Part shown: positions 7,349 through 15,935 of the stretch, piece after piece
Layout: every line of letters starts with the position of its first letter
Numbering within the stretch: position 1 is the first letter of the stretch
Assembly (NCBI GenBank): GCA_903893625.1
Contig: CAITND010000048.1
Span: 1 to 50,015, forward strand
Length of the DNA stretch: 50,015 bases
Direction of reading: 5' to 3'
Source of the DNA: an uncultured Oscillatoriales cyanobacterium
GTDB lineage: Bacteria; Cyanobacteriota; Cyanobacteriia; Cyanobacteriales; Microcoleaceae
Position numbers and translations under genes: made by a program
The notes under the pieces: generated by a model
What the model was told of the DNA's origin: nothing
The model's input: only the letters and a program-made list of their open reading frames with translations
Databases searched by the model: none

Positions 7349-10300
7349 TTAATCATATTTAAAGGGTTTTATTTTGGGAATCCCAAACCAAAAATCTGTT
7401 GGAATCATAGGTTGAATCAGGGGATCGTTACCGCCGACTTGATTGGTACGAAGAATCCATAAATTAGCTCCTAATTGTAGAAAGATCATCGCCATTTGAT
7501 CGTTAATTAATCGGGGTAATAAAGATCGCCAACTTTCCGCTAATTGAGACAAGGTTTTTAAGGGGGTTTCTTCAGGAAAACGGCCTAATGTTGGGGAACC
7601 GTATCGCCAATCTTTTCTGGCTTTTCCCGTGGGGGTTAAGATATGTTCTAAACTGGTAACTAAGGTATTAAGTTGAATGAATCTTTGGGTTTGTTCATGG
7701 TCTGGATGTTCTCGCAACCATTTCATTAATAAAGGATTTAATTGAAATTGAGCTAACATCCGTCTGAGGGATAAATACAAGGCTTGACTAGAATCTTGAG
7801 AACAGGAATTAATTGCACTCACAAAGGTAGTTCCGGTTCCATCTCCAATGCGATATCGCGCCGTCATCACATCGAGTTCATTAATCACAAAATCCAAGGG
7901 AGAAAATTTGAACCCATCAAAATCATAATCTTTCGTTAGGGGATCAAATTTAATCAGAATATCGGTAAAAGGACGACATCCTAACCATCCAAATTGACGA
8001 TCGCCACTGTAGCGAGTCCAGTCTAAACTTCCTGAGATAATTCCATCACAATTATGGGTATAAATTTGACGATATTCGATGTTAAATCGCAGGTCTTTGG
8101 TAATGCGATCGCGCACCACTGTAGCCAGTCCATAGGCAAAATGTCCGAAGTAAATCCCAAAGGGAGTATGATCGCCATTCGGCCCACCGATGCCGCCATA
8201 AACGTGCATTAATAAAGCCCGATCGCCTTCTTTCCAAAGGGATTCTGCCGAAATAGAATTAGCTGCATCCTCCTGATTTGGATTGAGTAAAATCGTCTTA
8301 ATTTGCCCTTTGGGAGTAACTTGATTTTTCCAGTATTCTTTATTAATATAATCTAAGGTTGTTTGTTTTCCTGAAATCACCAAATCTGGCGTTAGAGAAA
8401 ATAAACGATAGGGTGCGATCGCTTGCACTACAAACTGACCATCTATATTTTTTTGCCCAAAAATATACCATCCTGAAGGATTAACCGGAGAGTGTTCTAA
8501 ATCTTGATTTACTGAAGATAAAACCCCATCTCGGTTGGGGACAATAGAGGGCAAATAGACATTTTCTTCTGTGCCATCAAATTGTTGGGATTGGGTATTA
8601 TAATGACGGACTAAAAAGACATCATTGCCTAAATTTTGAATAAACGTAACTACCCCATAAAATCGACCTGTAATTTCAACCGGATCATCCTGAATATACA
8701 GACTGGGACGTTCTGACCCCGTATCTTCAAAAACTACAGGTTCTTTTAATAAGACAATCAGATCATCCTGGGGTCTGGCTGCGGCGATGGATTCTAAGGG
8801 GTCAACCTGTGACCATCCCTTGATTCGTTCCGGGTGAATATTCCCTTGGGATTCACTCACTTTTACCTGATCAATAAAGTTCAAATCCTGGGTAACTAAT
8901 TGAACTCTTGTCTTCACATTTGGAACTTGTAAATCCCATCTCAAGTTTACAATTTGTCCGATGCGATGTTGATGGTTTTTATCGGCATGATAGATTTCAA
9001 ATAAGACCCCTTTCACCTGTGGGCGTTCTGATTTTTGGGGTAAAATTAATCGCCCAATCCACGTTCCTACGGGTTGATAAAGTTGAGGATCAAGGGTTTG
9101 TTGAACGGGATAATAATCGATTTGATTAAAAGCAGCTTGTTTGTAGATTTCATAGTTACTGGGTTTTTTAAACATCTCAGGAGCTAACCCGGTAATTTCC
9201 CAATTTTCTAATAAAATTCCCGTCACAATATTAACAGTTTGTTCCAGATAGGTTTTACCATTAGGAAGTCGATGATCTCCCATTGGGCCACTCATAGTAT
9301 TGTGTCCCACTGGCCCTAAAGAAATAAAACTAATTTTGCCCCGCCGTTTGGCACAATTCCAATTCGATAACAAAGAAATTGGCCAGCGTCCAGGGAACAT
9401 AATCGCCCCCACTTTTTCAACGCTATCTTTCTCCCCGACGAGATGATACAGATGTTCAGTGACCATTGCCCCCGTATTTCCACTGATGACACCTGCAATA
9501 GAAATCACATTAATGGGAGCTTTAATCGTGCGTTTGAGAAAAGTCACTGCCCCCATCGACATTTGGCCACCGCCACTATAGCCAATTAATGTCACCGGAA
9601 CTTGACTTCCCAAGGGATAACCATAGCTGATTAGACTGTTGTAGAGAACTTGCGCCAAGCCTTGATTTTGAAGCGGGCCGTAACGAGGATCAGCCGAAAC
9701 CGCTACAGAAACGACGTTTCGGGCATTAATCACAAACCCAATGGGATTGGCGGGATTTTTAACCACCAATGAGTCCACAATGCTCCACAAAAAGGACAAC
9801 GGCCGATTTTGAGTTAAGGGTTTATTAGTAACAGAATAGGGCATAATCCCTTTAACAATCGCAATATTATCGGGAGTAGCCACCGCTAAACTATCTAAAA
9901 AACGTTCAACTTCTGGTAAATATTCATAAGAGCCTTGATTGATGCCATCCAAGTACATAACATAGTGATTCACCGGACTATTTGGGGAAGCATTTTGTAC
10001 TAATGTTCCCGGATTTTCTAAGGGTTGAACCCCATACCATCCCGCCCACCAACTTAAGGATTCTAGTGGGGTCAAAATAATAGCAATCAAAAGAGCAATA
10101 AAACTATATCGCAGCAATTTTAAAGCTAAGTAAAAAGTTTTATCGAGTAATCCCAAGCCAATTAAAAACGGATTTTTATCAATCGGAGCTAAGATTAAAA
10201 CCAATAATAATCCTAACACTGCTATAGCTATAAACTTCAGGAAATAGGGACTTTTTGGCTGAGGATTTTCTTCGTTTTGTTCGGCTTCTAACCAGATTTC

Positions 10301-10957
10301 TTTGCCAACGGTAATGATTTGAGGATCATTCCCATACATTACCAGTTGTTCTAATTGTTTCGGGTCAGTAATTAATGAAGTTCCAGCAGCCCAATTGGAT
10401 AACCACCGACTAAAGGCTAAAATCGGACGACCAATGGTTCGTTGTAGAATTTGTAAGACAACCCAACCGATTAAAGCGCAAGTAAATGCTGACCAATCTT
10501 CATAGGCAGAAATCGTTTCTAGTCCGATAAATTGAGCCAGTAAACTCCAAATGGAAAGTAATACTCCGACAGGGGTTCCCAGATAAGGTAAGGCGATTAA
10601 AAACCCTAACAGTTGAGGAGCATAACTGAGTCCTAATGTTTTAAGAATGAAGATAAAACTGACAGGAATTTGAAAAAATACAACACTGGTAATCCAAATA
10701 CTCGTTGCCCACAATCCAAAACTTAAAGTAAAGACAATCGCAGAAATTCCTAAGCTGAGAATAAATCGAAAGGGTTTAACTTTATTCACGAATAAAACAA
10801 TACATTGTCCAATTGCTTGTGATAAACCCGCCATGAGAACAATGATCAGTGCAACGATTAAACCATCGGGCAGGGTATTAATTTGTTGAAAAACATCTGG
10901 GTTAAGGGTGAATGCCCCTGAAACGAGATCCCAAAATTGGTTAAATGCGGTTTCCAT
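7349..10957 (-). CDS. Large membrane protein with an alpha/beta-hydrolase-like core
   Basis: The 1202-residue protein has about five transmembrane helices in the first 170 residues and three more around residues 235-310. A long soluble part follows. It includes VTLIGYSGGGQMSMGA near residue 459, which looks like the GxSxG nucleophile elbow of serine hydrolases, and GHNTMSGPMGDH about 90 residues later, which could supply the catalytic His. The rest (residues 600-1200) is a beta-rich region of unknown fold. It may be an envelope-bound esterase or lipase-like enzyme. The hydrolase reading is inference. It is monocistronic. Confidence 0.75.
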   Translation of the reverse strand: METAFNQFWDLVSGAFTLNPDVFQQINTLPDGLIVALIIVLMAGLSQAIGQCIVLFVNKVKPFRFILSLGISAIVFTLSFGLWATSIWITSVVFFQIPVSFIFILKTLGLSYAPQLLGFLIALPYLGTPVGVLLSIWSLLAQFIGLETISAYEDWSAFTCALIGWVVLQILQRTIGRPILAFSRWLSNWAAGTSLITDPKQLEQLVMYGNDPQIITVGKEIWLEAEQNEENPQPKSPYFLKFIAIAVLGLLLVLILAPIDKNPFLIGLGLLDKTFYLALKLLRYSFIALLIAIILTPLESLSWWAGWYGVQPLENPGTLVQNASPNSPVNHYVMYLDGINQGSYEYLPEVERFLDSLAVATPDNIAIVKGIMPYSVTNKPLTQNRPLSFLWSIVDSLVVKNPANPIGFVINARNVVSVAVSADPRYGPLQNQGLAQVLYNSLISYGYPLGSQVPVTLIGYSGGGQMSMGAVTFLKRTIKAPINVISIAGVISGNTGAMVTEHLYHLVGEKDSVEKVGAIMFPGRWPISLLSNWNCAKRRGKISFISLGPVGHNTMSGPMGDHRLPNGKTYLEQTVNIVTGILLENWEITGLAPEMFKKPSNYEIYKQAAFNQIDYYPVQQTLDPQLYQPVGTWIGRLILPQKSERPQVKGVLFEIYHADKNHQHRIGQIVNLRWDLQVPNVKTRVQLVTQDLNFIDQVKVSESQGNIHPERIKGWSQVDPLESIAAARPQDDLIVLLKEPVVFEDTGSERPSLYIQDDPVEITGRFYGVVTFIQNLGNDVFLVRHYNTQSQQFDGTEENVYLPSIVPNRDGVLSSVNQDLEHSPVNPSGWYIFGQKNIDGQFVVQAIAPYRLFSLTPDLVISGKQTTLDYINKEYWKNQVTPKGQIKTILLNPNQEDAANSISAESLWKEGDRALLMHVYGGIGGPNGDHTPFGIYFGHFAYGLATVVRDRITKDLRFNIEYRQIYTHNCDGIISGSLDWTRYSGDRQFGWLGCRPFTDILIKFDPLTKDYDFDGFKFSPLDFVINELDVMTARYRIGDGTGTTFVSAINSCSQDSSQALYLSLRRMLAQFQLNPLLMKWLREHPDHEQTQRFIQLNTLVTSLEHILTPTGKARKDWRYGSPTLGRFPEETPLKTLSQLAESWRSLLPRLINDQMAMIFLQLGANLWILRTNQVGGNDPLIQPMIPTDFWFGIPKIKPFKYD

Positions 10958-11227
10958 AAAATTAAGCTTTAGAAAGGTCTAATCAATGGTTTTTGGTTAG
11001 TTGTTAGTGTAGCCTAGATTAACAATCTTTGATCATACAATTTTCTTATCTAAACTCATTCCCGTCCTGGGTCTTTCTGTTTGTCACATCCTGTTAACAA
11101 TTTGGGTTTGTATAATTTACTACATTATTACTGAGTTGAATTCCCTTTTGTCCTTAGAAAGCAATAGTTAGGGTACACGACTCTAAAAGCACCGCACCCT
11201 AAAAAAGTTGAGGAATAATTGAAACCC
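10958..11227. other. Intergenic region upstream of the 1202-residue protein gene
   Basis: This 270-bp AT-rich stretch lies between two minus-strand genes. It should contain the promoter of the large membrane protein gene. I see no RNA gene, repeat or open frame of note. Confidence 0.4.
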
Positions 11228-11686
11228 TTACTTGTTTTTATTCAGCCGCACAATTAAATAACTGATCGATAAGGCTAAAACGGCAACAGCGAGTCCGATT
11301 AAATCCCCTCCCGTTTCTTTATCCATATCAAAAATAATGATTTTTCGTCCGACTGCAATTAAGGAGGTAACAATCACTAACTCAACTTGGATAACGTGCT
11401 TTTTCAAGTAAGATGAGATATTTTCTAAAATCTCTAAGGCAATCAAAATATTTAAGAATAATCCAAAGATTTCAAATAAAGAAGTTTTAAATATGAGAGT
11501 GGAATCTGTTAATAATTTTTGGGTTAAATATAAAATCAGTTGACCACAACAAACTACGATAATGATTACCATAGCAATTGATAAGGTTTTAGCGATCGCT
11601 ACTTGAATTTCTTCTAATAGCCTTAAAAAATTTTCGTCGCTAAACCAATGAGTTAGGGATTCAAAAAAGGTTCTTTTGCGTGACAT
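11228..11686 (-). CDS. PsiE-like phosphate-starvation-inducible membrane protein
   Basis: The 152-residue product has four hydrophobic helices, beginning with IAMVIIIVVCCGQLILYL and ending with LIGLAVAVLALSISYLIVRL, and the segment VELVIVTSLIAVGRKIIIFDMD typical of the PsiE family (the conserved GRK-I---D). PsiE proteins are small membrane proteins linked to phosphate starvation in enterobacteria; their biochemical role is unknown. The ATG at 11686 (MSRKRTFFESL) is preferred over one 60 bp upstream because the extra residues are atypical. Confidence 0.8.
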   Translation of the reverse strand: MSRKRTFFESLTHWFSDENFLRLLEEIQVAIAKTLSIAMVIIIVVCCGQLILYLTQKLLTDSTLIFKTSLFEIFGLFLNILIALEILENISSYLKKHVIQVELVIVTSLIAVGRKIIIFDMDKETGGDLIGLAVAVLALSISYLIVRLNKNK

Positions 11687-11866
11687 AGTGACCAGTGAAT
11701 GGGAGTTAAAGCTAAAATCCAGGAGGATGGAGCAAATTAGTATCAATATATAAGTTAAAGTCAGTTAATGCAATAAGCTGTATAGAATAGGATATTCCTG
11801 AATGTCTTAAAATGCAATAATCAGCGTATACTGATCATTTAGGTTAATTTACATCCCATTAATTAA

Positions 11867-12553
11867 ATGCCTAGTTTGACTGAAATCCCCAATTTAGGAT
11901 TCCAAATCACTTTAGTTGCAGGTTGGTTAGGTTTAATTCTTGTCGTCGCAGAAGGACTCAACCGAATTTTTTCTGTTAATACTGAAGTCTCCCGCAAAAT
12001 TGTTCATATTGGCACTGGAAATGTAATTTTATTAGCCTGGTGGCTGAATATTCCGGCGTGGGTGGGAATTACCGCGAGTGTAATTTCAGGAATCATTGCG
12101 ATTATTTCCTATCAAACTCCGATTCTTCCTAGTATTAATAGTGTGGGACGTAAAAGTTTAGGAACATTTTTCTATGCGGTGAGTATTGGGATTTTAATCG
12201 GTTGGTTTTGGACAATTCAACAACCTCAATATGCCGCTTTGGGTATTTTAGTTATGACCTGGGGAGATGGTTTAGCCGCCGTTATTGGTCAACAATGGGG
12301 TCAACACAAATATCGTGTTTTAGGGAGTCAAAAAAGTTGGGAAGGTTCTTTAACGATGCTATTCGTTAGTTTTATTATTTGCAGTGCTATTTTATTAGTA
12401 GTTCAGGGAAATAATGAACTTATTTGGAGTATTTCAATAGCTGTAGCAATTGTGGCGACGGGGTTAGAAACCTTTTCAAAATATGGCATTGATAATCTCA
12501 CTGTTCCTTTAAGTAGTGCGTCACTGGCTTTTTTTCTCAATCAATTTTTCTGA
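11867..12553 (+). CDS. Phytol/dolichol kinase family membrane protein
   Basis: The 228-residue protein has about seven transmembrane helices and the CTP-dependent polyprenol kinase signatures SRKIVHIG (about residue 42), WGDGLAAVIG (about 133), QKSWEGS (about 152) and GIDNLTVPL near the end. The cyanobacterial and plant members include the phytol kinase VTE5, which phosphorylates phytol released from chlorophyll for tocopherol and phylloquinone synthesis. Family membership is firm; phytol as substrate is inferred. A terminator-like hairpin follows at 12588-12621. Confidence 0.85.
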   Translation: MPSLTEIPNLGFQITLVAGWLGLILVVAEGLNRIFSVNTEVSRKIVHIGTGNVILLAWWLNIPAWVGITASVISGIIAIISYQTPILPSINSVGRKSLGTFFYAVSIGILIGWFWTIQQPQYAALGILVMTWGDGLAAVIGQQWGQHKYRVLGSQKSWEGSLTMLFVSFIICSAILLVVQGNNELIWSISIAVAIVATGLETFSKYGIDNLTVPLSSASLAFFLNQFF

Positions 12554-12587
12554 ATTTATATAATATTTTATTGTCACCCCCAAAATT

Positions 12588-12621
12588 AGAAATCCCCCAT
12601 CACCGACAATGAGGGATTTCT
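12588..12621 (+). terminator. Hairpin after the phytol kinase gene
   Basis: AGAAATCCC (12588-12596) pairs with GGGATTTCT (12613-12621) around a 16-base loop, 35 bp after the stop codon and followed by TGTTAAT. It is a probable intrinsic terminator. Confidence 0.55.
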
Positions 12622-12779
12622 GTTAATCCTGAAACAGAGAAAGAACAATGAAAGATCACACATTCAATAGTTTTTATCAGAAAAATGGGTTTAAAACCCC
12701 GTCGTTACTTCGACAAGCTCAGTAACCTTCTACGACGGCTTTATATTAGGTTGTCAGTTCAAATCCGATTGTGCTACCA

Positions 12780-12909
12780 TTTACGATAACAGGAAAAGGT
12801 AAACAACCTGTATAAAAACCTAGTATGCCTAACGGCAAAACAAGGTACTTTGATTAAGTGGTTTCGTTGAACCCAGAATCCCCACGCCTTCAGGCTGGAG
12901 AGTGTCAAC
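12780..12909 (+). mobile_element. Right end (omegaRNA-like) remnant of an IS200/IS605 TnpB element
   Basis: The stretch ends in GAATCCCCACGCCTTC-AGGCTGGAGAGTGTCAA, the form of the right-end hairpin (about 12876-12909) that I know from TnpB (IS1341-type) elements, where it is also the 3' part of the guide RNA. No tnpB reading frame is present. The same block in the opposite orientation, interrupted by about 200 bp, lies at 33754-34078. Shared words include GGTTTCGTTGAACC and GCCTAACGGCAAAAC. I interpret it as a non-autonomous remnant. Confidence 0.55.
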
Positions 12910-12910
12910 T

Positions 12911-13060
12911 TTAGTGTTTCTGACGAGGATCTTTGTTAGGAGTTCCTTCAAAGGGTTGAGTGCCGACTGACGGGTAAGTATCATCACTGATGACAAACAT
13001 CCGCCCGGCGGCTTCCGTTAGATAAGCCATCATATTCTTAACAGATTTTAAAATATTCAT
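12911..13060 (-). CDS. Small conserved protein of unknown function
   Basis: A 49-residue product begins MNILKSVKNMMAYLTEAAGR, with an amphipathic N-terminal helix, and continues with an acidic segment around VISDDTYPSVGTQPFEG and a polar tail. The ATG at 13060 has a GAGGGG ribosome site 8 bases upstream. The frame continues 28 residues further up without a better start. I recall short cyanobacterial proteins with the DD-YP-x-GVQPFEG pattern but no function. Its stop codon lies 2 bp from the TnpB element end. Confidence 0.6.
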   Translation of the reverse strand: MNILKSVKNMMAYLTEAAGRMFVISDDTYPSVGTQPFEGTPNKDPRQKH

Positions 13061-13230
13061 ACAGCATCCCCTCAAACTAACCATTCGGGCTTCTATACTT
13101 ATTATTATAGATGGAAAATGACAAACTGTGTAGGTTTGCAACATTTATTTGCACTCAGCGCCGGGTTTACATTTGTTTAAATAATGTAATGTTTTTTCAA
13201 TGTAATAAATACTTAAGTATTTTTACAAAA

Positions 13231-13273
13231 AACTCATGTAAATAGAGTAAAGTTATCTATTTCTACATGAGTT
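13231..13273 (-). terminator. Long hairpin downstream of the 2TM-domain gene
   Basis: AACTCATGTA plus AATAGA pairs with TCTATT plus TACATGAGTT, with a two-base bulge and a 9-base loop, giving a 16-bp stem. It begins 32 bp beyond the stop codon of the minus-strand gene at 13305. The T-rich stretch beyond the stem on that strand supports an intrinsic terminator. Confidence 0.6.
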
Positions 13274-13304
13274 TGTATCCGCTTTGCCTGATTGTCTTTA
13301 TGGG

Positions 13305-13802
13305 TTAAGACTGTAATCCTTTTAATACTTTATCGGCAAAAGCATTAATCGATTTACCTACGGTTTTTTTCAAGCGCCATGCTTTGAAAGCGGTTTCATA
13401 ATCCTCTCCTTCCATTTGGTAAGTTTTCCAAGTTTTGAGACTTAAAAATAATCCCCAAGTTAAAAAGATAAAGGCTGCAAATCCTATGCTATGCCAAACC
13501 ACGAGGTTAATTACAATCAAGAAAGAATTAACAATACCAAACTGAACTAAATTTTGTTTAAGTCGATTCTGGCGATAGGCATTGAAGACTAACTTTTCAT
13601 CCGCTTCTTGTTTTTGTATCCGCCATTGCTGTTCAGCAAGTTCTAAATCCTGGGAAGAAATTCCTAACTCTGTGGCGATGTCTAACAATTCTTGACGAGT
13701 CATTTCCTCGTTATCTTGTTTACGACAAATCGCAATATAGAGAATTTCTTGTATATCTTCCTGTAAATAGGTACGGGCGATTTGACTGTCTGAGTTTGTC
13801 AT
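13305..13802 (-). CDS. 2TM-domain protein
   Basis: The 165-residue protein has an N-terminal soluble helical part (QEDIQEILYIAICRKQD and a TRQELLDIATELGIS motif resembling the short helix pair of such proteins), two adjacent transmembrane helices (residues about 100-140: VNSFLIVINLVVW, GFAAFIFLTWGLFLSL), and a basic C-terminal tail. This layout matches the bacterial 2TM domain, whose role is unknown. The ATG at 13802 (MTNSDSQ) is preferred over one 33 bp upstream. It is convergent with nothing and followed by a strong hairpin. Confidence 0.7.
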   Translation of the reverse strand: MTNSDSQIARTYLQEDIQEILYIAICRKQDNEEMTRQELLDIATELGISSQDLELAEQQWRIQKQEADEKLVFNAYRQNRLKQNLVQFGIVNSFLIVINLVVWHSIGFAAFIFLTWGLFLSLKTWKTYQMEGEDYETAFKAWRLKKTVGKSINAFADKVLKGLQS

Positions 13803-13861
13803 AGATAGATAACCTGGTAGGATTTTCTCAACCATCGAAAATCAGGAAATCCTTACGGAAA

Positions 13862-13948
13862 CGGAGAGGGAGGGATTCGAACCCTCGTTAAAGTCACCCC
13901 TAAACGACATTTCCAGTGTCGCGCCTTCAACCGCTCGGCCACCTCTCC
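13862..13948 (-). tRNA. tRNA-Ser (anticodon GGA)
   Basis: The minus strand folds as an 87-base class II tRNA. The acceptor stem pairs GGAGAGG with CCTCTCC plus discriminator G, the anticodon stem is CGACA/TGTCG with loop CTGGAAA, there is an extended variable arm, and the T arm is GAGGG-TTCGAAT-CCCTC. The long variable arm and anticodon GGA define serine (TCC/TCT codons). Confidence 0.95.
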
Positions 13949-14032
13949 AGGTGGAATATTTCATTTTTACCCACGAAAATATATATTATCATAAGTTTTG
14001 GAAAGTCAACACCATCTCACAAAATTTTTTTT

Positions 14033-14401
14033 ATGTCCCGTTCCCATCGGATAGAAATTCATTATCGTCAGACGGGTGAACGTTATTACGTCAACGTTCC
14101 TGAAGATCGGTATATCCTCCATTGTGCCGAAAATCAGGGGGTAGATTTGCCCTTCTCCTGTCGCAATGGCGCTTGTACAGCCTGTGCGGTGCGGGTGGTT
14201 TCTGGAGAGTTGTACCAGTCAGAAGCGATGGGACTCTCGCCAGACTTACAAAAACAGGGCTATGCGTTGCTATGTGTGAGTTATCCCCGTTCAGATTTAG
14301 TTGTGGAAACCCAAGACGAGGATGAAGTGTATGAACTTCAGTTCGGACGCTACTTTGGTCAAGGCAAAATTAAAACTGGATTACCCTTGGACGAAGACTA
14401 A
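14033..14401 (+). CDS. Plant-type 2Fe-2S ferredoxin with C-terminal extension
   Basis: The 122-residue protein has the ferredoxin cluster ligands C-x4-C-x2-C at residues 43, 48 and 51 (FSCRNGACTAC) and the fourth Cys at 81 (LLCVSYP). A C-terminal extension of about 25 residues ends in GKIKTGLPLDED. The basic N-terminus is unlike photosynthetic PetF, so this is probably one of the low-abundance cyanobacterial ferredoxins; its partner is unknown. The ATG at 14033 is chosen because the upstream part of the open frame crosses the tRNA-Ser gene. The next gene overlaps or abuts its 3' end. Confidence 0.88.
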   Translation: MSRSHRIEIHYRQTGERYYVNVPEDRYILHCAENQGVDLPFSCRNGACTACAVRVVSGELYQSEAMGLSPDLQKQGYALLCVSYPRSDLVVETQDEDEVYELQFGRYFGQGKIKTGLPLDED

Positions 14402-14984
14402 TCAACTCGATTTTAGTTTTAAAGCAAAATGGTATCGTGGGATCTTGTTGGGAATCTTGCTGCTATTAACCAGTTGTTCTCAACCTGACCTTCCCAAAGG
14501 CATTTTTACTAAAGTTGAACGGGTAATTAGTGGTCAAACCCTGGAAATTCTCGATAAAACGGGTAAAATTCCGGTATTACAACAAGTTCGGTTAGCAGGA
14601 ATTATCGCCCCCGACCTCAAACAAGACCCTTGGGGGATAAAAGCCAAACAATACTTAAAGCAACTTTGTGAAGGTAAAAAAATCTTATTAGAAGGAAATT
14701 TAAGCGAAAAAGATCGCTATGGTCGCATCTCTGCCTATATCTGGCTGGACGGAATTCTAATTAATGAACAGTTAGTTAAAGAGGGATATGTTTTAGCAGA
14801 AACCCCCTCTATTTATCGACCTGTGACTTCTAATTTTAAGACTCAATATAGTCAACGGCTTAACTATGCTCAAGAATATGCGCGACTCATGGGATATGGG
14901 ATTTGGAACCCAGAAAAACCTATGCGTTTAACGCCAACAGAATTTAGAAATCAACAACTTCAGAGTAATCCTACTATTCCTTAG
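14331..14984 (+). CDS. Thermonuclease-like (SNase) lipoprotein
   Basis: A lipoprotein signal (basic KAKWYR, hydrophobic GILLGILLLL, lipobox LTSC) precedes an SNase-fold domain with VERVISGQTLEIL, QVRLAGIIAPDL, WGIKAKQYLKQL and DRYGRISAYIWLDG. In classical nucleases the catalytic residues are R-D-E-R. Here RLAGIIAPD retains the first Arg and an Asp, and SEKDRYGR resembles the later acidic-Arg part. The ATG start overlaps the ferredoxin gene by 71 bp; TTG codons at 14445 and 14448 are alternatives, so the 5' end is uncertain. The product is probably a membrane-tethered nuclease or a non-catalytic SNase protein. Confidence 0.75.
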   Translation: MNFSSDATLVKAKLKLDYPWTKTNQLDFSFKAKWYRGILLGILLLLTSCSQPDLPKGIFTKVERVISGQTLEILDKTGKIPVLQQVRLAGIIAPDLKQDPWGIKAKQYLKQLCEGKKILLEGNLSEKDRYGRISAYIWLDGILINEQLVKEGYVLAETPSIYRPVTSNFKTQYSQRLNYAQEYARLMGYGIWNPEKPMRLTPTEFRNQQLQSNPTIP

Positions 14985-14998
14985 TTGACTGTTGACTT

Positions 14999-15026
14999 AC
15001 ACCCGAAACCCGAAACCCGAAACCCA
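14999..15026. repeat. Heptamer tandem repeat (CCCGAAA)
   Basis: Three to four units of ACCCGAA stand just upstream of the inositol monophosphatase start, in the place where its ribosome site would be. It is the same repeat type as at 628-695. Confidence 0.8.
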
Positions 15027-15031
15027 ATAAT

Positions 15032-15853
15032 ATGACTAAAAACGAATTACAGTTTTTTTTAGATATTGCCACTTTAGCTGCTCAGGCGGGAGGTGCTGTT
15101 TTAAAATACTATTTGGGGAATTTAAAAGATATTCAAGAAAAAGGACGGTCTGGAGATTTAGTCACGGAAGCGGATAAAGCTTCGGAAGCTGCGATTTTAG
15201 CCGTATTAGAACGTCATGTCCCTGAACATGGAATTTTAACAGAAGAATCTGGGGAATTAGGAGATATAAACAGCCCCTATCTTTGGGCAATTGATCCGTT
15301 AGATGGAACCACTAATTTTGCTCATAAATATCCGTTTTTTTCGGCTTCTATCGGGTTATTAATTAATGGAATTCCTCAAGTGGGAGTGATTTATGATCCC
15401 TTTCATGATGAATTATTTCAAGCCGCCAAAGGATTAGGAGCAACCTGTAATAATCGTTTAATTAGTGTATCGAAAACCGATAGTTTAAATAAAAGTTTAT
15501 TAGTCACAGGCTTTGCTTATGACCGCCGAGAAACGGCTGATAATAATTATGCGGAATTTGCCTATTTAACCCATTTAACTCAAGGAGTTCGTCGCAGTGG
15601 TGCCGCCTCAATTGATTTAGCTCATATCGCCTGTGGACGTTTAGATGGCTATTGGGAACGGGGTTTATCTCCTTGGGATATGGCGGCAGGAATTGTATTA
15701 GTAGAAGAAGCCGGAGGGAAAGTAACAGCTTATGATACCAGTCCGTTTCAAATTAGTTCCGGTCGAATTTTAGCAACTAATGGTTATTTACATGAAAGTT
15801 TAAGTCAAGCATTAATAGAAACTCCTCCATTATCGAGTTGGAAGGATAAATAA
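15032..15853 (+). CDS. Inositol monophosphatase family protein
   Basis: The 273-residue enzyme shows the metal-binding signatures of the IMPase superfamily: the EESGE acidic motif (about residue 71), WAIDPLDGTTNFAH (about 86-99) and WDMAAGIVLVEEAGGKV near residue 217. It should hydrolyse inositol phosphate or a related sugar phosphate with Mg2+ in the cytosol; in cyanobacteria the physiological substrate is often uncertain. A heptamer repeat directly precedes the start, and no clear Shine-Dalgarno sequence is present. Confidence 0.93.
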   Translation: MTKNELQFFLDIATLAAQAGGAVLKYYLGNLKDIQEKGRSGDLVTEADKASEAAILAVLERHVPEHGILTEESGELGDINSPYLWAIDPLDGTTNFAHKYPFFSASIGLLINGIPQVGVIYDPFHDELFQAAKGLGATCNNRLISVSKTDSLNKSLLVTGFAYDRRETADNNYAEFAYLTHLTQGVRRSGAASIDLAHIACGRLDGYWERGLSPWDMAAGIVLVEEAGGKVTAYDTSPFQISSGRILATNGYLHESLSQALIETPPLSSWKDK

Positions 15854-15861
15854 TATTTGAT

Positions 15862-15935
15862 CGTAGGGGGTGGGTTTGGTTTCCAAACCCCTACAGGATT
15901 TTTTGACAGAAGATTTAGAATTGCGATATCAATCC
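15862..15935. repeat. Degenerate copy of the 17.8-kb inverted-repeat element
   Basis: The hairpin GTAGGGGGTGGGTTTGG / CCAAACCCCTAC is followed by AGGATTTTTTGACA and ATTTAGAATTGCGATA. These three words recur in the same order at 17896-17941 (CCAAACCCCTAC, AGGATTTTTTCACA, ATTTAGGATTGCTATA), so this is a diverged partial copy of that element. Confidence 0.6.

Noticed and set aside
8908-9129. 73-residue plus-strand ORF inside the 1202-residue gene
   Set aside because: Antisense shadow of a long well-supported coding frame.
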